A stretch of 35,605 nucleotides of DNA from the NCBI GenBank assembly GCA_018815765.1, contig JAHIWM010000168.1, positions 1 to 35,605 of the forward strand, read 5' to 3'. The translations under genes were made by a program, and so were the position numbers. The stretch comes from Gammaproteobacteria bacterium (GTDB lineage: Bacteria; Pseudomonadota; Gammaproteobacteria; Enterobacterales; Alteromonadaceae). A model generated the notes under the pieces. The model saw only the letters and a list, made by a program, of their open reading frames with translations. It did no database searches and was not told the origin of the DNA. Positions 27,101-34,334 of the stretch are shown piece by piece. Within the stretch, counting starts at the first letter, position 1. Each line of letters begins with the position of its first letter.

Positions 27101-27381
27101 CGTTTACGGATGGTTTCAATATAAGTGGAGGAGGTAGCGCTATCGCCGAGGGCTTTACGAATTTGGGTGATAATTTTATGCAGTGGGTTATCGCCCACTT
27201 CGGTCTGAGGCCAGCAGGCGCTGACAATCTCGTCACTACTGAGTACTTCTCCGGCCTTTTGGCACAGTAGCACCAGCACATCCATAGCTTTAGGTTCAAG
27301 CTGGATCAGCTGTTTGCCAAGCCTCAGCGTATTGGCACTGGGGTCCACCTGCCACTCGCCAAAAAAGAAAGTACCGCTCAT
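24118..27381 (-). CDS. Winged-helix / STAND ATPase / TPR membrane regulator
   Basis: About 1087 residues. Residues 5-105 form an OmpR/CadC-type winged helix (LEPKAMDVLVLLCQKAGEVL, YIETIRKRGYRTLAQV). Residues about 123-510 form an nSTAND1-type NTPase: entry motif PFPGLQAYDASYAKVFFGR, Walker A GPSGSGKS (166-173), Walker B FAIFIDRLE (267-275), SACRNEFY and the closing helical FSIAHEALLRRWPRATAW. One transmembrane helix lies at about 587-604. The C-terminal about 450 residues are TPR-like repeats, predicted periplasmic. This is a CadC-like one-component regulator with a built-in STAND switch, probably sensing a ligand through TPRs. GTG 27387 is an alternative start. The DP-EP-like gene follows. 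Confidence 0.85.
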   Translation of the reverse strand: MSGTFFFGEWQVDPSANTLRLGKQLIQLEPKAMDVLVLLCQKAGEVLSSDEIVSACWPQTEVGDNPLHKIITQIRKALGDSATSSTYIETIRKRGYRTLAQVTFPLGQEESATPQSWQGGSPFPGLQAYDASYAKVFFGRGSQIDTLLERIAQQVHYGRAFCLVLGPSGSGKSSLINAGVMPNLMQNSGYNGVKVESYSSLDLADLTPGQLLIQLASALLDWDLAEQPVFDGCSAEQLADKLQHQMDWVLQSCKKALQNQNESKSRFAIFIDRLEVLLSSPLFSEEERLLFIDRMEQLATSGSVVVLSACRNEFYPLLVTYPSLMAGKARGAHFDLAPPGRSDLLQMIRLPAIAANLSWDLDPNTAVPLDELLCSEAASNPDALPMLQYTLQELYLQRSDSNQLLFSVYKNLGGIEGAIGKNAEQAIAMLSTAEKDSLPRVLSLLVTLREDEQSITSRTALWQQLQNEAERALVQAMVEHRLFVSHLQNAVPCFSIAHEALLRRWPRATAWIAEHHQSLSVKSRLQHLTKRWLAEDKHSAYLLADGKPLAEAQQLAHNGFFTLDANEKDFIQASGKRSKLVRTSRRLTFALLCVLTFTAVLMSFRSFEAEKQAQQKRLAAESLLGFMVGDFADKLRSIGRMDLLDGISNKALEYFSDFSDAEKDQYLSTQARLQHGQTLEAMGEVAYSRGKTDEAKTALLAARDKLIPVLAEQPDNLELLKTLGANAFWLGQIQYDANNWLAVKPEFELYYSYSQAMYKIAPDSVDALMELSYATNSLGSLAMKLQEFEQATAFFDESLNLKLWAKAKDPANTALIADIADTRSWLASAALAKGDINKAINVHQQIQAEFERMNNEAKSDAYMLEKVFHSYSNLASMYEHQGRFKLAFTQVYQTHELLKKVVGQDPNNKVWQSSLFHKKVWLMRLNAQLRDPRISYTPELLKQELDKNKEKYGDEKSYLPAYMHWVFESARYYRTLGKFQKSVELTSQALSYYEEAYAADSANQRLALALAETELLQAQHYRALLQHDKSLLSCTKAKSLLWPLQQKDKRPEHVQPYANALNCLNELEQNTELQQLLQKSNIVLSTF

Positions 27382-27383
27382 AA

Positions 27384-27425
27384 CCACAACCGCAAGTTAA
27401 CTATATGTTTAATATATAGTTGTGG
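27384..27425. promoter_or_regulatory. Double dyad in the promoter region of the STAND regulator gene
   Basis: AACTATAT (27399-27406) and ATATAGTT (27414-27421) form an 8-bp inverted repeat with a 7-nt spacer. A second pair, CCACAAC (27384-27390) and GTTGTGG (27419-27425), encloses it. It lies directly before the start codon, so it could be an autoregulatory operator or overlap the -10 region. Confidence 0.45.
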
Positions 27426-27469
27426 GGTGCATTATGAAAGCACTGATTTGTTACCCTTCGTTCTTGAAT

Positions 27470-27525
27470 AATTCGGGTCAGAGTAAAATTAAACCGCATG
27501 GCTTAATTTTACTCTGACCCGAATT
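27470..27525. repeat. Perfect 23-bp inverted repeat (GGGTCAGA hairpin family)
   Basis: Arms 27470-27492 and 27503-27525 are exact reverse complements around a 10-nt loop. They read AATTCGGGTCAGAGTAAAATTAA on one side. It lies between the rpmE terminator and the STAND gene, both on the minus strand, so it is not simply a terminator for convergent genes. Confidence 0.8.
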
Positions 27526-27534
27526 AAAGCCAAC

Positions 27535-27559
27535 AAAAAAGGAGCCGAAGCTCCTTTTT
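27535..27559 (-). terminator. rpmE terminator
   Basis: AAAAAGGAGC and GCTCCTTTTT form a stem around CGAA, 15 nt after the rpmE stop. Confidence 0.85.
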
Positions 27560-27574
27560 GACTGATGCCTGAAA

Positions 27575-27787
27575 TTACTTGGCGCCCAGTACTGCGAAAC
27601 GTTTTTTGAAGCGGTCAACACGGCCGCCTACGTCTAACACTTTCTGCTTACCAGTATAGAATGGGTGGCAAGCTGAGCAAACGTCCAAGTGGATGTCTTT
27701 GCACAGTGTAGAGTGAGTTTTGAAAGCATTACCGCAAGTACAAGTTGCAGTGATCTCTTTGTATTCCGGGTGGATACTTGGTTTCAT
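27575..27787 (-). CDS. rpmE: 50S ribosomal protein L31, zinc-binding type
   Basis: 70 residues, equal to E. coli L31. The zinc ligands are present (CTCG and, about 19 residues later, CSACH), as are the family blocks [15 protein letters not shown] and [20 protein letters not shown]. It is a component of the ribosome central protuberance; the cysteine-containing form also stores zinc. It is divergent from priA and followed by its own terminator. Confidence 0.97.
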   Translation of the reverse strand: MKPSIHPEYKEITATCTCGNAFKTHSTLCKDIHLDVCSACHPFYTGKQKVLDVGGRVDRFKKRFAVLGAK

Positions 27788-27860
27788 GGGTTACCTCGTT
27801 AGGCCGTATCGCTATCTGATCAACTTTTGTCAGACACCATACGCAATTTCAGTTAAATTA

Positions 27861-27897
27861 GGGCGCGTAGTTTAATTGGTAAGGCTCAAAGTTTCAA
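27861..27897 (-). promoter_or_regulatory. Putative rpmE promoter with GC-rich discriminator
   Basis: On the minus strand TTGAAA (27897-27892), a 17-nt spacer and TAAACT (27874-27869) are followed by ACGCGCCC. The -10 hexamer and GC-rich discriminator match those proposed for fis, suggesting growth-rate control. The leader would be about 75 nt. Confidence 0.55.
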
Positions 27898-27983
27898 CAA
27901 ATTGACAAATTTATTTTTAATGGCTTTGTCTTGCTCCGATCATTAAACTAATTGATTGATAAAACAGGGGGATTTTGGCTGTG

Positions 27984-30146
27984 ATGGTGATTCGGGTAGC
28001 ATTGCCCATTCCTCTTCGGGTGCATTTTGATTACCTTTGTGACAAAGAGGTAAGCCCAGGTTGTCGTGTTTTAGTGCCTTTTGGTAAACGCGAGCTGATA
28101 GGTATTGTCTGGCAACTAAACCCCTCCGACAGCTACGACGCTGCTCAATTAAAAGCTGTGACCGAAGTATTGGATCAAACTCCGGTATTAGCAGCCCCTA
28201 TTCGCCAGTTACTGAGTTTTGCCGCCGATTATTACCATCATCCGTTAGGCGATGTTTTGACCAGTGCCCTGCCGGCTTTGTTACGCGACGGTAAAAATGC
28301 CGATCCGGTTAAAGGCCATAGTTATAGCCTGACCGAAGCAGGTCAGCATTTAACCGAACAGCAGTTTAAAGCAGCGAAAAAACGGCTGGCTTTGTGGCAA
28401 CAACTGCAACAACCTCAAACCGAAAGCCAGTTGCTGGAGCATTTTCAGCGCAAAGAGCTGCAGTATTTTGTCGAACAAGGCTGGGTTCAAGTTACACCGC
28501 TGCTGTACGGCCCTTATCAAACTGCGGATGAACAACAAAAATCTTTGCCACTGAATCCGGCGCAGGCTTTGGCCGTGACAGCAGTACAACAAGCACTAGG
28601 TAGTTTTAGCTGTTTTTTACTCGAAGGGGTCACGGGTTCGGGCAAAACCGAAGTGTATTTGCAGGCCATCAGCCCAGTGGTAAAACAAGGTGGCCAGGTG
28701 TTGGTGTTGGTGCCGGAAATTGGTTTAACACCTCAAACCTTAGCCAGGTTCGAACAACGTTTTGGTGTGCCCGTTGGCGTCTGGCATTCCAATATGACAG
28801 ACCTGGAGCGTTTTACTGTGTGGCAACGCTGCCAAACCGGTGATTTAGCTATAGTGATTGGCACCCGCTCTGCTTTGTTTTTACCTTTCCTTAAGCTTGA
28901 TTTGCTGATTATTGATGAAGAACACGACAACTCCTTTAAGCAGCAGGACGGTTTTCGTTACCACGCCCGTGATTTGGCCATTAAACGCGCCTCGATTCAG
29001 GGCTGCCCTATTTTATTAGGCTCAGCGACGCCTAGCTTAGAGAGTCTTGCCAATGTGCAGCAAGGCCGTTTTGCCCATCTGGAATTACCTGACCGCGCCG
29101 CTGGTCAGTTGATGCCAACAGTTGAGCTGGTGGATTTAAAACAACAGCAAATGCAACACGGTATGGCAGGTTTAACCCGCCAGCGTATCGAACAACATTT
29201 AAAACTCGGCCAACAGGTGCTGCTGTTTTTAAATCGCCGTGGTTTTGCGCCTGCGCTTATTTGTCATGAATGTGGCTGGATGACCGAATGCCACAGATGC
29301 AGTGCTTTTACTACCTTTCATAAACAAAGCCGCCAGTTGGTGTGCCACCATTGTGGTGCTACCAAAGGTGTGCCGCATCAATGTGGAGGTTGTGGCAGCA
29401 CTCAACTCGCACCTGTGGGTCAGGGTACTGAACAGTTGGAAGAGCAGCTACAGCAGCTATTCCCTGCTCACACAGTCACTCGACTGGACAGAGACAGCAT
29501 CAGACGCAAAGGCAGTTTGCAGAAGGCTTTGGATCAGATATTACAGGGCGAACCTCAGCTTATTTTAGGCACTCAGATGCTGGCTAAAGGCCATCATTTC
29601 CCTAATGTGGGCCTTGTGGTGATTATTGATGTCGACTCGGCTTTATATAGCAACGATTTCAGAGCGCCGGAGCAATTAGCCCAGCTATTAACCCAGGTAT
29701 CAGGCCGCGCTGGTCGTGGTTCACAGCCTGGAAAAGTGCTGCTACAAACCCATTATCCGGGTCATGCCTTGTTGCAGGACGTGATCCAGAATGGTTATGC
29801 CTCTTTTGCCCGCAGTGCATTAAAAGAGCGGCAACAAACCTTTTTGCCCCCTTTTATGTTCCTAACCTTATTTAGAGTGGAAGCGCATCAGTTGGAACTT
29901 TGTAAAGAATGGCTGCAAAAAGTAGCCGATCATTATAAAAACTGGCCGCAAGTGCAGCTATTAGGGCCATTGGCTTGCCCTATGGAACGTAAGGCTGGCA
30001 AATACCGCTGGCAAATTCAGTTGTTTGCCAAAGACAGAAAACAATTACACCAAAGTCTGGACTCAGTACTGGCGGAAATCAGCCGCTGGTCGTTAAGCCG
30101 TAAAGTAAAATGGCAGCTGGATGTAGACCCACAAGACCTGAATTAA
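27984..30146 (+). CDS. priA: Primosomal replication restart helicase PriA
   Basis: About 720 residues (E. coli 732). The N-terminal 3'-binding domain (RVALPIPLRVHFDYLC) is followed by a superfamily 2 helicase core with Walker A GVTGSGKTEVY, DEEH box IIDEEHDNSFKQQDG and SATPSLES, and by the zinc region CHECGWMTECHRC...CHHCG...CGGCG. It restarts collapsed replication forks by loading the DnaB helicase. The start is ambiguous among TTG 27975, GTG 27981 and ATG 27984; AGGGGGA at 27966 best fits GTG/ATG. It is divergent from rpmE and followed by ftsN. Confidence 0.96.
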   Translation: MVIRVALPIPLRVHFDYLCDKEVSPGCRVLVPFGKRELIGIVWQLNPSDSYDAAQLKAVTEVLDQTPVLAAPIRQLLSFAADYYHHPLGDVLTSALPALLRDGKNADPVKGHSYSLTEAGQHLTEQQFKAAKKRLALWQQLQQPQTESQLLEHFQRKELQYFVEQGWVQVTPLLYGPYQTADEQQKSLPLNPAQALAVTAVQQALGSFSCFLLEGVTGSGKTEVYLQAISPVVKQGGQVLVLVPEIGLTPQTLARFEQRFGVPVGVWHSNMTDLERFTVWQRCQTGDLAIVIGTRSALFLPFLKLDLLIIDEEHDNSFKQQDGFRYHARDLAIKRASIQGCPILLGSATPSLESLANVQQGRFAHLELPDRAAGQLMPTVELVDLKQQQMQHGMAGLTRQRIEQHLKLGQQVLLFLNRRGFAPALICHECGWMTECHRCSAFTTFHKQSRQLVCHHCGATKGVPHQCGGCGSTQLAPVGQGTEQLEEQLQQLFPAHTVTRLDRDSIRRKGSLQKALDQILQGEPQLILGTQMLAKGHHFPNVGLVVIIDVDSALYSNDFRAPEQLAQLLTQVSGRAGRGSQPGKVLLQTHYPGHALLQDVIQNGYASFARSALKERQQTFLPPFMFLTLFRVEAHQLELCKEWLQKVADHYKNWPQVQLLGPLACPMERKAGKYRWQIQLFAKDRKQLHQSLDSVLAEISRWSLSRKVKWQLDVDPQDLN

Positions 30147-30212
30147 TCATTTCTTTTTAACAAAACTGCAGTAGAATGCGGGACATCAGGCCAGTTGTCC
30201 TTAGTTGTGAAG

Positions 30213-30743
30213 ATGCCACAAAAAGATTATGTCAAAGCAGGTCGGGCCGCGCCCAGACCAAGAAAAAACACGAAAACAGTAAAACCTTTCCCCTGGCCTT
30301 TAGTGATAACGGTTGGTGTGTTAGTTATTGGTTTTGCTTGGTTTTTATATCATTTATCACAAAAAACTCCGGTAGCCGATCCTGTGACACCTGCCATCAC
30401 AGCGAAAAAAGACGAGTTGCCTCCTAAGCCTGCTGCGGAGCCTTACCAGTATATTAAAGAGCTGGAAAACAAAGAGATTCAGGTCACAGTTGAAGAACTG
30501 GAAGCCAAAGGGCCGTTTTTAATGTTTTGTGGTACTTACCGCGCTATAGAAACCGCTCATCAAATGAAAGCCAAAGTCGCTTTTGCTGGTTACCCTTCGG
30601 AAGTGCGGCGTATTGAAGGCAAAAACGGCGTATTTTTCCGTGTAACTTTAGGGCCTTACACCAGCAAACGTCAGGCCGAAAGTGACAGAAGCCGTTTACT
30701 GCGACAAAAAGTGGTGGAGTGCCGTATAGCGGTTGCCACCTAA
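30213..30743 (+). CDS. ftsN: Cell division protein FtsN (short, SPOR domain)
   Basis: 176 residues. The N-terminus MPQKDYVKAGRAAPRPRKN matches the FtsA-binding cytoplasmic tail of FtsN, followed by one transmembrane helix (about 29-47). A short periplasmic linker (PPKPAAEPYQYIKELENKEI) leads to a C-terminal SPOR domain (about 100-176; FRVTLGPYTSKRQAESDRSRL) that binds denuded septal peptidoglycan. It is much shorter than the E. coli protein (319), mainly in the linker. The start was chosen at ATG 30213 by family alignment; an upstream in-frame start exists at 30195. The position after priA and before hslVU is the usual gammaproteobacterial order. Confidence 0.9.
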   Translation: MPQKDYVKAGRAAPRPRKNTKTVKPFPWPLVITVGVLVIGFAWFLYHLSQKTPVADPVTPAITAKKDELPPKPAAEPYQYIKELENKEIQVTVEELEAKGPFLMFCGTYRAIETAHQMKAKVAFAGYPSEVRRIEGKNGVFFRVTLGPYTSKRQAESDRSRLLRQKVVECRIAVAT

Positions 30744-30752
30744 ACGTCTTCA

Positions 30753-30792
30753 TCAATGCCCTAAGCGCTGCTTTCAGCGTCATGGGCATTGA
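30753..30792 (+). terminator. Hairpin between ftsN and hslV
   Basis: TCAATGCCC (30753-30761) and GGGCATTGA (30784-30792) pair perfectly and enclose a smaller CGCTG/CAGCG stem. It is followed by AAATTT rather than a T-run, so it may be a weak terminator for ftsN. Confidence 0.5.
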
Positions 30793-30814
30793 AAATTTAC
30801 CTTCCTACCCTTAT
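30787..30814 (+). promoter_or_regulatory. Possible sigma-32 heat-shock promoter of hslVU
   Basis: CATTGAAA (ending 30794) resembles the sigma-32 -35 CTTGAAA. About 12 nt on, ACCCTTAT (30807-30814) resembles CCCCATnT. The spacing suits sigma-32 and hslVU is a known heat-shock operon, but the -10 match is partial. Confidence 0.4.
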
Positions 30815-30855
30815 CTCCTTGGTAATCTGTTTTCCTCAGCCAAAAAGGGCTTCCG

Positions 30856-31374
30856 ATGACCACTATTGTTTCTGTACGCCGCAACGGCCATGTTGCCATT
30901 GCTGGCGACGGCCAGGTTTCACTTGGTAATACTGTAATGAAGGGCAACGCCCGCAAAGTTCGCCGTTTGTATCACGGCAAAGTACTGGCTGGTTTTGCCG
31001 GCGGTACAGCCGACGCTTTTACCTTATTTGAACGTTTTGAAGCCAAACTCGAAATGCATCAGGGCCATTTAATGCGCGCTGCTGTGGAGCTGGCAAAAGA
31101 CTGGCGCACCGACCGAATGCTACGCAAACTCGAAGCCTTGTTAGCTGTAGCTGACGCCAATTGCTCACTGATCATTACTGGTAACGGTGATGTGATCCAG
31201 CCGGAACACGATTTAATCGCCATAGGCAGCGGTGGACCTTTTGCTCAGGCAGCTGCTACAGCACTTTTGGCCAACACTGAACTCAGCGCCCGTGAAATTG
31301 CTGAAAAAAGCTTAACCATAGCTGGTGATATTTGTGTGTACACCAACCATCACCAGACCATTGAAGAATTGTAA
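30856..31374 (+). CDS. hslV: ATP-dependent protease peptidase subunit HslV
   Basis: 172 residues (E. coli 176). After Met removal the N-terminal Thr is the nucleophile ([19 protein letters not shown]), and [10 protein letters not shown] and [16 protein letters not shown] are family signatures. It forms the proteasome-like double hexamer that degrades substrates unfolded by HslU. AAGGG lies 7 nt before the ATG. hslU follows after 11 nt. Confidence 0.97.
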   Translation: MTTIVSVRRNGHVAIAGDGQVSLGNTVMKGNARKVRRLYHGKVLAGFAGGTADAFTLFERFEAKLEMHQGHLMRAAVELAKDWRTDRMLRKLEALLAVADANCSLIITGNGDVIQPEHDLIAIGSGGPFAQAAATALLANTELSAREIAEKSLTIAGDICVYTNHHQTIEEL

Positions 31375-31385
31375 GGGTAATTTGA

Positions 31386-32717
31386 ATGTCTGATATGACC
31401 CCAAGAGAAATAGTCCACGAGTTGGATCGCCATATTATTGGTCAGGCCAATGCCAAACGTGCTGTCGCTATAGCACTGAGAAACAGATGGCGCCGTATGC
31501 AGCTCGACCCTGCGTTGCGTCAGGAAATCACGCCAAAAAACATTCTGATGATAGGCCCAACAGGTGTAGGTAAAACTGAAATAGCCCGTCGTCTGGCCAA
31601 ACTGGCCAACGCGCCTTTTATTAAAGTGGAAGCCACTAAATTCACTGAAGTGGGTTATGTCGGTAAAGAAGTGGAAAGTATTATCCGCGACTTAACTGAC
31701 AGCGCAGTGAAGATGTTCCGCGAGCAGGAAGTAGCGAAAAACAAATTCCGGGCTGAAGAAGCTGCGGAAGAACGCATTCTGGATGCTTTATTACCACCAG
31801 CCCGCGATGCCTGGGGTAAAGCTGAAACCAGCGAATCCGACAGCGGCACACGCCAGACCTTCCGTAAAAAATTACGTGAAGGACAGCTGGACGATAAGGA
31901 AATTGAAATTGAGTTATCTGCCCCTGTAATGGGTGTAGAGATTATGGCGCCTCCTGGTATGGAAGAAATGACATCCCAGCTGCAGTCTATGTTTCAGAAC
32001 TTGGGTTCAGACAAGAAAAAAAGCCGTAAGCTGAAAATTAAAGACGCCTTTAAACAATTGGTGGAAGAAGAAGCCACCCGTCTGGTGAATCCGGAAGAGC
32101 TGAAACTAAAAGCTCTGGAAGCTGTGGAGCAAACAGGTATCGTTTTTATCGATGAAATCGACAAAATTTGTAAGCGCGGCGAAACCAGTGGCCCGGATGT
32201 GTCGCGTGAAGGCGTGCAACGTGATTTACTGCCATTAATCGAAGGCTGCACTGTCAGCACTAAACACGGCATGGTGAAAACTGACCATATTTTGTTTATT
32301 GCCAGTGGTGCATTTCAGATGGCGAAACCGTCGGATTTAGTGCCAGAGTTACAGGGCCGTTTACCTATACGGGTTGAGCTGGATGCGTTATCAGCCAACG
32401 ATTTTGAACGTATTCTGACGGAACCTAAAGCCTCTTTGACTGAACAAAGTGTGGCTATGCTGGCGACTGAAGGTGTGCAAATCAGCTTTGCTGACGATGG
32501 CATTAAACGTATCGCTAATGCGGCATGGCAGGTCAATGAGCGCACAGAAAATATCGGTGCCCGTCGCTTGTATACGGTGATGGAAAAATTGCTGGAAGAT
32601 ATTTCCTTTGATGCAGCCGATCACAGCGGTCAACAAATTTTGATCGACGCAACTTATGTCGATTCGCACCTGGACGCTTTAGTGCAGGACGAAGATTTAA
32701 GCCGTTTTATTTTATAA
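31386..32717 (+). CDS. hslU: HslU ATPase subunit
   Basis: 443 residues, the standard length. An AAA+ unfoldase with [20 protein letters not shown] at the N-terminus, Walker [10 protein letters not shown] (57-65), Walker [11 protein letters not shown] and the inserted I-domain (about 110-240). The C-terminal RFIL tail is typical of HslU and docks into HslV. It is co-transcribed with hslV and followed 21 nt later by the DUF971 gene. Confidence 0.97.
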   Translation: MSDMTPREIVHELDRHIIGQANAKRAVAIALRNRWRRMQLDPALRQEITPKNILMIGPTGVGKTEIARRLAKLANAPFIKVEATKFTEVGYVGKEVESIIRDLTDSAVKMFREQEVAKNKFRAEEAAEERILDALLPPARDAWGKAETSESDSGTRQTFRKKLREGQLDDKEIEIELSAPVMGVEIMAPPGMEEMTSQLQSMFQNLGSDKKKSRKLKIKDAFKQLVEEEATRLVNPEELKLKALEAVEQTGIVFIDEIDKICKRGETSGPDVSREGVQRDLLPLIEGCTVSTKHGMVKTDHILFIASGAFQMAKPSDLVPELQGRLPIRVELDALSANDFERILTEPKASLTEQSVAMLATEGVQISFADDGIKRIANAAWQVNERTENIGARRLYTVMEKLLEDISFDAADHSGQQILIDATYVDSHLDALVQDEDLSRFIL

Positions 32718-32738
32718 CGCTTTAGTAAAGGCCATACC

Positions 32739-33149
32739 ATGACAGCACAGACTTCTGCTCCAGCATCAACTGCAAAAAGCTCGCAGGTGTCTGTGCTGCA
32801 TTATCATCGCTTAAGCAAAATGCTGGACGTTAAGTTTTCTGACGAGCAGTTGTTTAGTTTTAGCGCTGAATTTTTACGGGTATTTTCGCCTTCGGCCGAA
32901 GTGCGGGGTCATGGCAAGCCTCAATTGGTCAGCCATAAAAAAGCTGTCGCCATCAGCCAGATAGTGCCTGTGGGGCAATATGCGGTAAAACTGGTGTTTG
33001 ATGATGGTCATCAGACGGGTTTGTATAGCTGGGCTTATCTGGCAAAACTTGCAGCTGAACAGGATGAACTCTGGGCAGATTATCTGCAACGCTTAAAACA
33101 GGCCAATAGCAACAGAGATAGTCAATTGAGTATCAAACAGATTTCTTGA
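32739..33149 (+). CDS. DUF971 (GBBH-like N-terminal domain) protein
   Basis: 136 residues. A single small beta-rich domain related to the N-terminal part of gamma-butyrobetaine hydroxylase, with LRVFSPSAEVRGHG, QIVPVGQYAVKLVFDDGHQTGLYSWAYL. Stand-alone members commonly follow hslVU in gammaproteobacteria, as here. The zinc-ligand cysteines seen in the eukaryotic enzyme are absent. The role is unknown, possibly linked to iron-sulfur or redox metabolism in relatives. Confidence 0.88.
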   Translation: MTAQTSAPASTAKSSQVSVLHYHRLSKMLDVKFSDEQLFSFSAEFLRVFSPSAEVRGHGKPQLVSHKKAVAISQIVPVGQYAVKLVFDDGHQTGLYSWAYLAKLAAEQDELWADYLQRLKQANSNRDSQLSIKQIS

Positions 33150-33170
33150 TGCATGCTCTGCTTTGCCTTG

Positions 33171-33893
33171 TTACAGCTGATCAGCTCGCATGACGCGGTT
33201 ACGGCCAGCTTGTTTAGCTTTATACAGCGCTTCATCTGCTGCACCATAGGCAATACTGAAACTGGCACCTGCCGGTGTCCAGCTTACACCAAAGCTGGCG
33301 GTGATTTGCTTCGGTTTAGGTAAAGCGAAATCCCAGCCTGCGATTTCAGCGCGAATGTATTCGGCTATTGTAAACGCCTGAGTGTAATCACAGTCTTGCA
33401 ACAGTACGGTAAATTCTTCACCACCAACCCGCCCTACCAGGCCACTTTCGGGCAGGCAACGCTCCACCGCCTCTACTACGCCACAGATCACCTTGTCACC
33501 AACTAAATGGCCAAAACTATCGTTCACCTGTTTGAAAAAGTCGATATCGAGCACAATGATTGCCAAGCCCTCGCGGCTGATAATCTGATTCGCCTTTGCT
33601 ATGACCGCGCCTCTGTTCAGTGCATTGGTCAGTGCATCATGGGTGGCTCGGTATTCCAGTTCACTTGCCAGTTCATTCAGCCTGTTATTAAGCTGATTCA
33701 TTTCAAACTCTTCGCGGTCACTGCGACGGATTAAACGACTGGTCTCACGGAGTAATCGTTCATAGCAGTTAATCAACTCCCCAAGTGCTTCGCGGTACTC
33801 AGCAGAGGACGCTGTATCGCGTTCAAAAGTTGAGCGAGCCGCAGCAAGAGCAAGATTTTCCTGGTCAAACAAATCGGGATTAGGCTGAGACAT
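33171..33893 (-). CDS. siaD: Diguanylate cyclase of the Sia system (SiaD-like)
   Basis: 240 residues. The N-terminal helical stalk (about 15-80; LINCYERLLRETSRLIRRSD) is predicted coiled coil, followed by a GGDEF domain (about 84-238) with DALTNALNRGA, DIDFFKQVNDSFGH and active GGEEF (157-161). The inhibitory RxxD motif is absent (PESG at that place). The size and the position as last gene after siaA-siaB-siaC match Pseudomonas aeruginosa SiaD, whose activity depends on binding unphosphorylated SiaC. It should make cyclic di-GMP to promote aggregation or biofilm. It is convergent with DUF971 with 21 nt between stops. Confidence 0.88.
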   Translation of the reverse strand: MSQPNPDLFDQENLALAAARSTFERDTASSAEYREALGELINCYERLLRETSRLIRRSDREEFEMNQLNNRLNELASELEYRATHDALTNALNRGAVIAKANQIISREGLAIIVLDIDFFKQVNDSFGHLVGDKVICGVVEAVERCLPESGLVGRVGGEEFTVLLQDCDYTQAFTIAEYIRAEIAGWDFALPKPKQITASFGVSWTPAGASFSIAYGAADEALYKAKQAGRNRVMRADQL

Positions 33894-33911
33894 AATACTG
33901 CATCAGTGTTG

Positions 33912-34292
33912 TCAGACCGCGTGGTTTATAAAGGTGATGTCAGTGAAATCGTCGCTGAGTTCCTGACCGAACTCCAGCATGGTATCGTCTTCTTCATCGT
34001 GATACCAATTCACGGTGATTTTATTACCAGCACGTTGTGCGTCATTTAACGCTTCAAAAATATTAAACAACATCTTGGTACTGGAACTATTGAAATAAGC
34101 CAGAGCAATATCCATGGTGATACTGGTATCGGTACAAAGCGCTAAATAATCACGCAGGGATTTGATGATGTCGCCGTAAAACGCTGCGGCATTCTCCGGA
34201 TAAGACTCGCCGCGAACACTAAGGCGGTGTTGCGCAAAATCGAAGTTCACCTCTGGTGAACTCGGGGTGGCGGCTATGTATAAATTTTCCAT
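33912..34292 (-). CDS. siaC: SiaC family regulatory phosphoprotein
   Basis: 126 residues from ATG 34292 (two TTG codons just upstream could extend it). It belongs to the DUF1987/SiaC family: ATPSSPEVNFDF, an internal ALAYFNSSSTKMLFNIFE segment that should carry the regulatory phosphorylation site (Ser/Thr at 69-72), and an acidic DEEDDTMLEFG stretch. In the known system the SiaB kinase phosphorylates SiaC, SiaA phosphatase reverses this, and unphosphorylated SiaC activates the SiaD cyclase. It is 18 nt upstream of siaD. Confidence 0.9.
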   Translation of the reverse strand: MENLYIAATPSSPEVNFDFAQHRLSVRGESYPENAAAFYGDIIKSLRDYLALCTDTSITMDIALAYFNSSSTKMLFNIFEALNDAQRAGNKITVNWYHDEEDDTMLEFGQELSDDFTDITFINHAV

Positions 34293-34334
34293 CAACAATT
34301 TTCTCTCTGTCGGCTCAGTTTATTGCTTAATTAA

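Noticed and set aside
27861-27897. Sequence GGGCGCGTAGTTTAATTGG resembling the 5' half of a tRNA (acceptor and D-arm)
   Set aside because: There is no anticodon stem of the right form and no T-arm or 3' acceptor strand downstream. The same bases fit the rpmE promoter.
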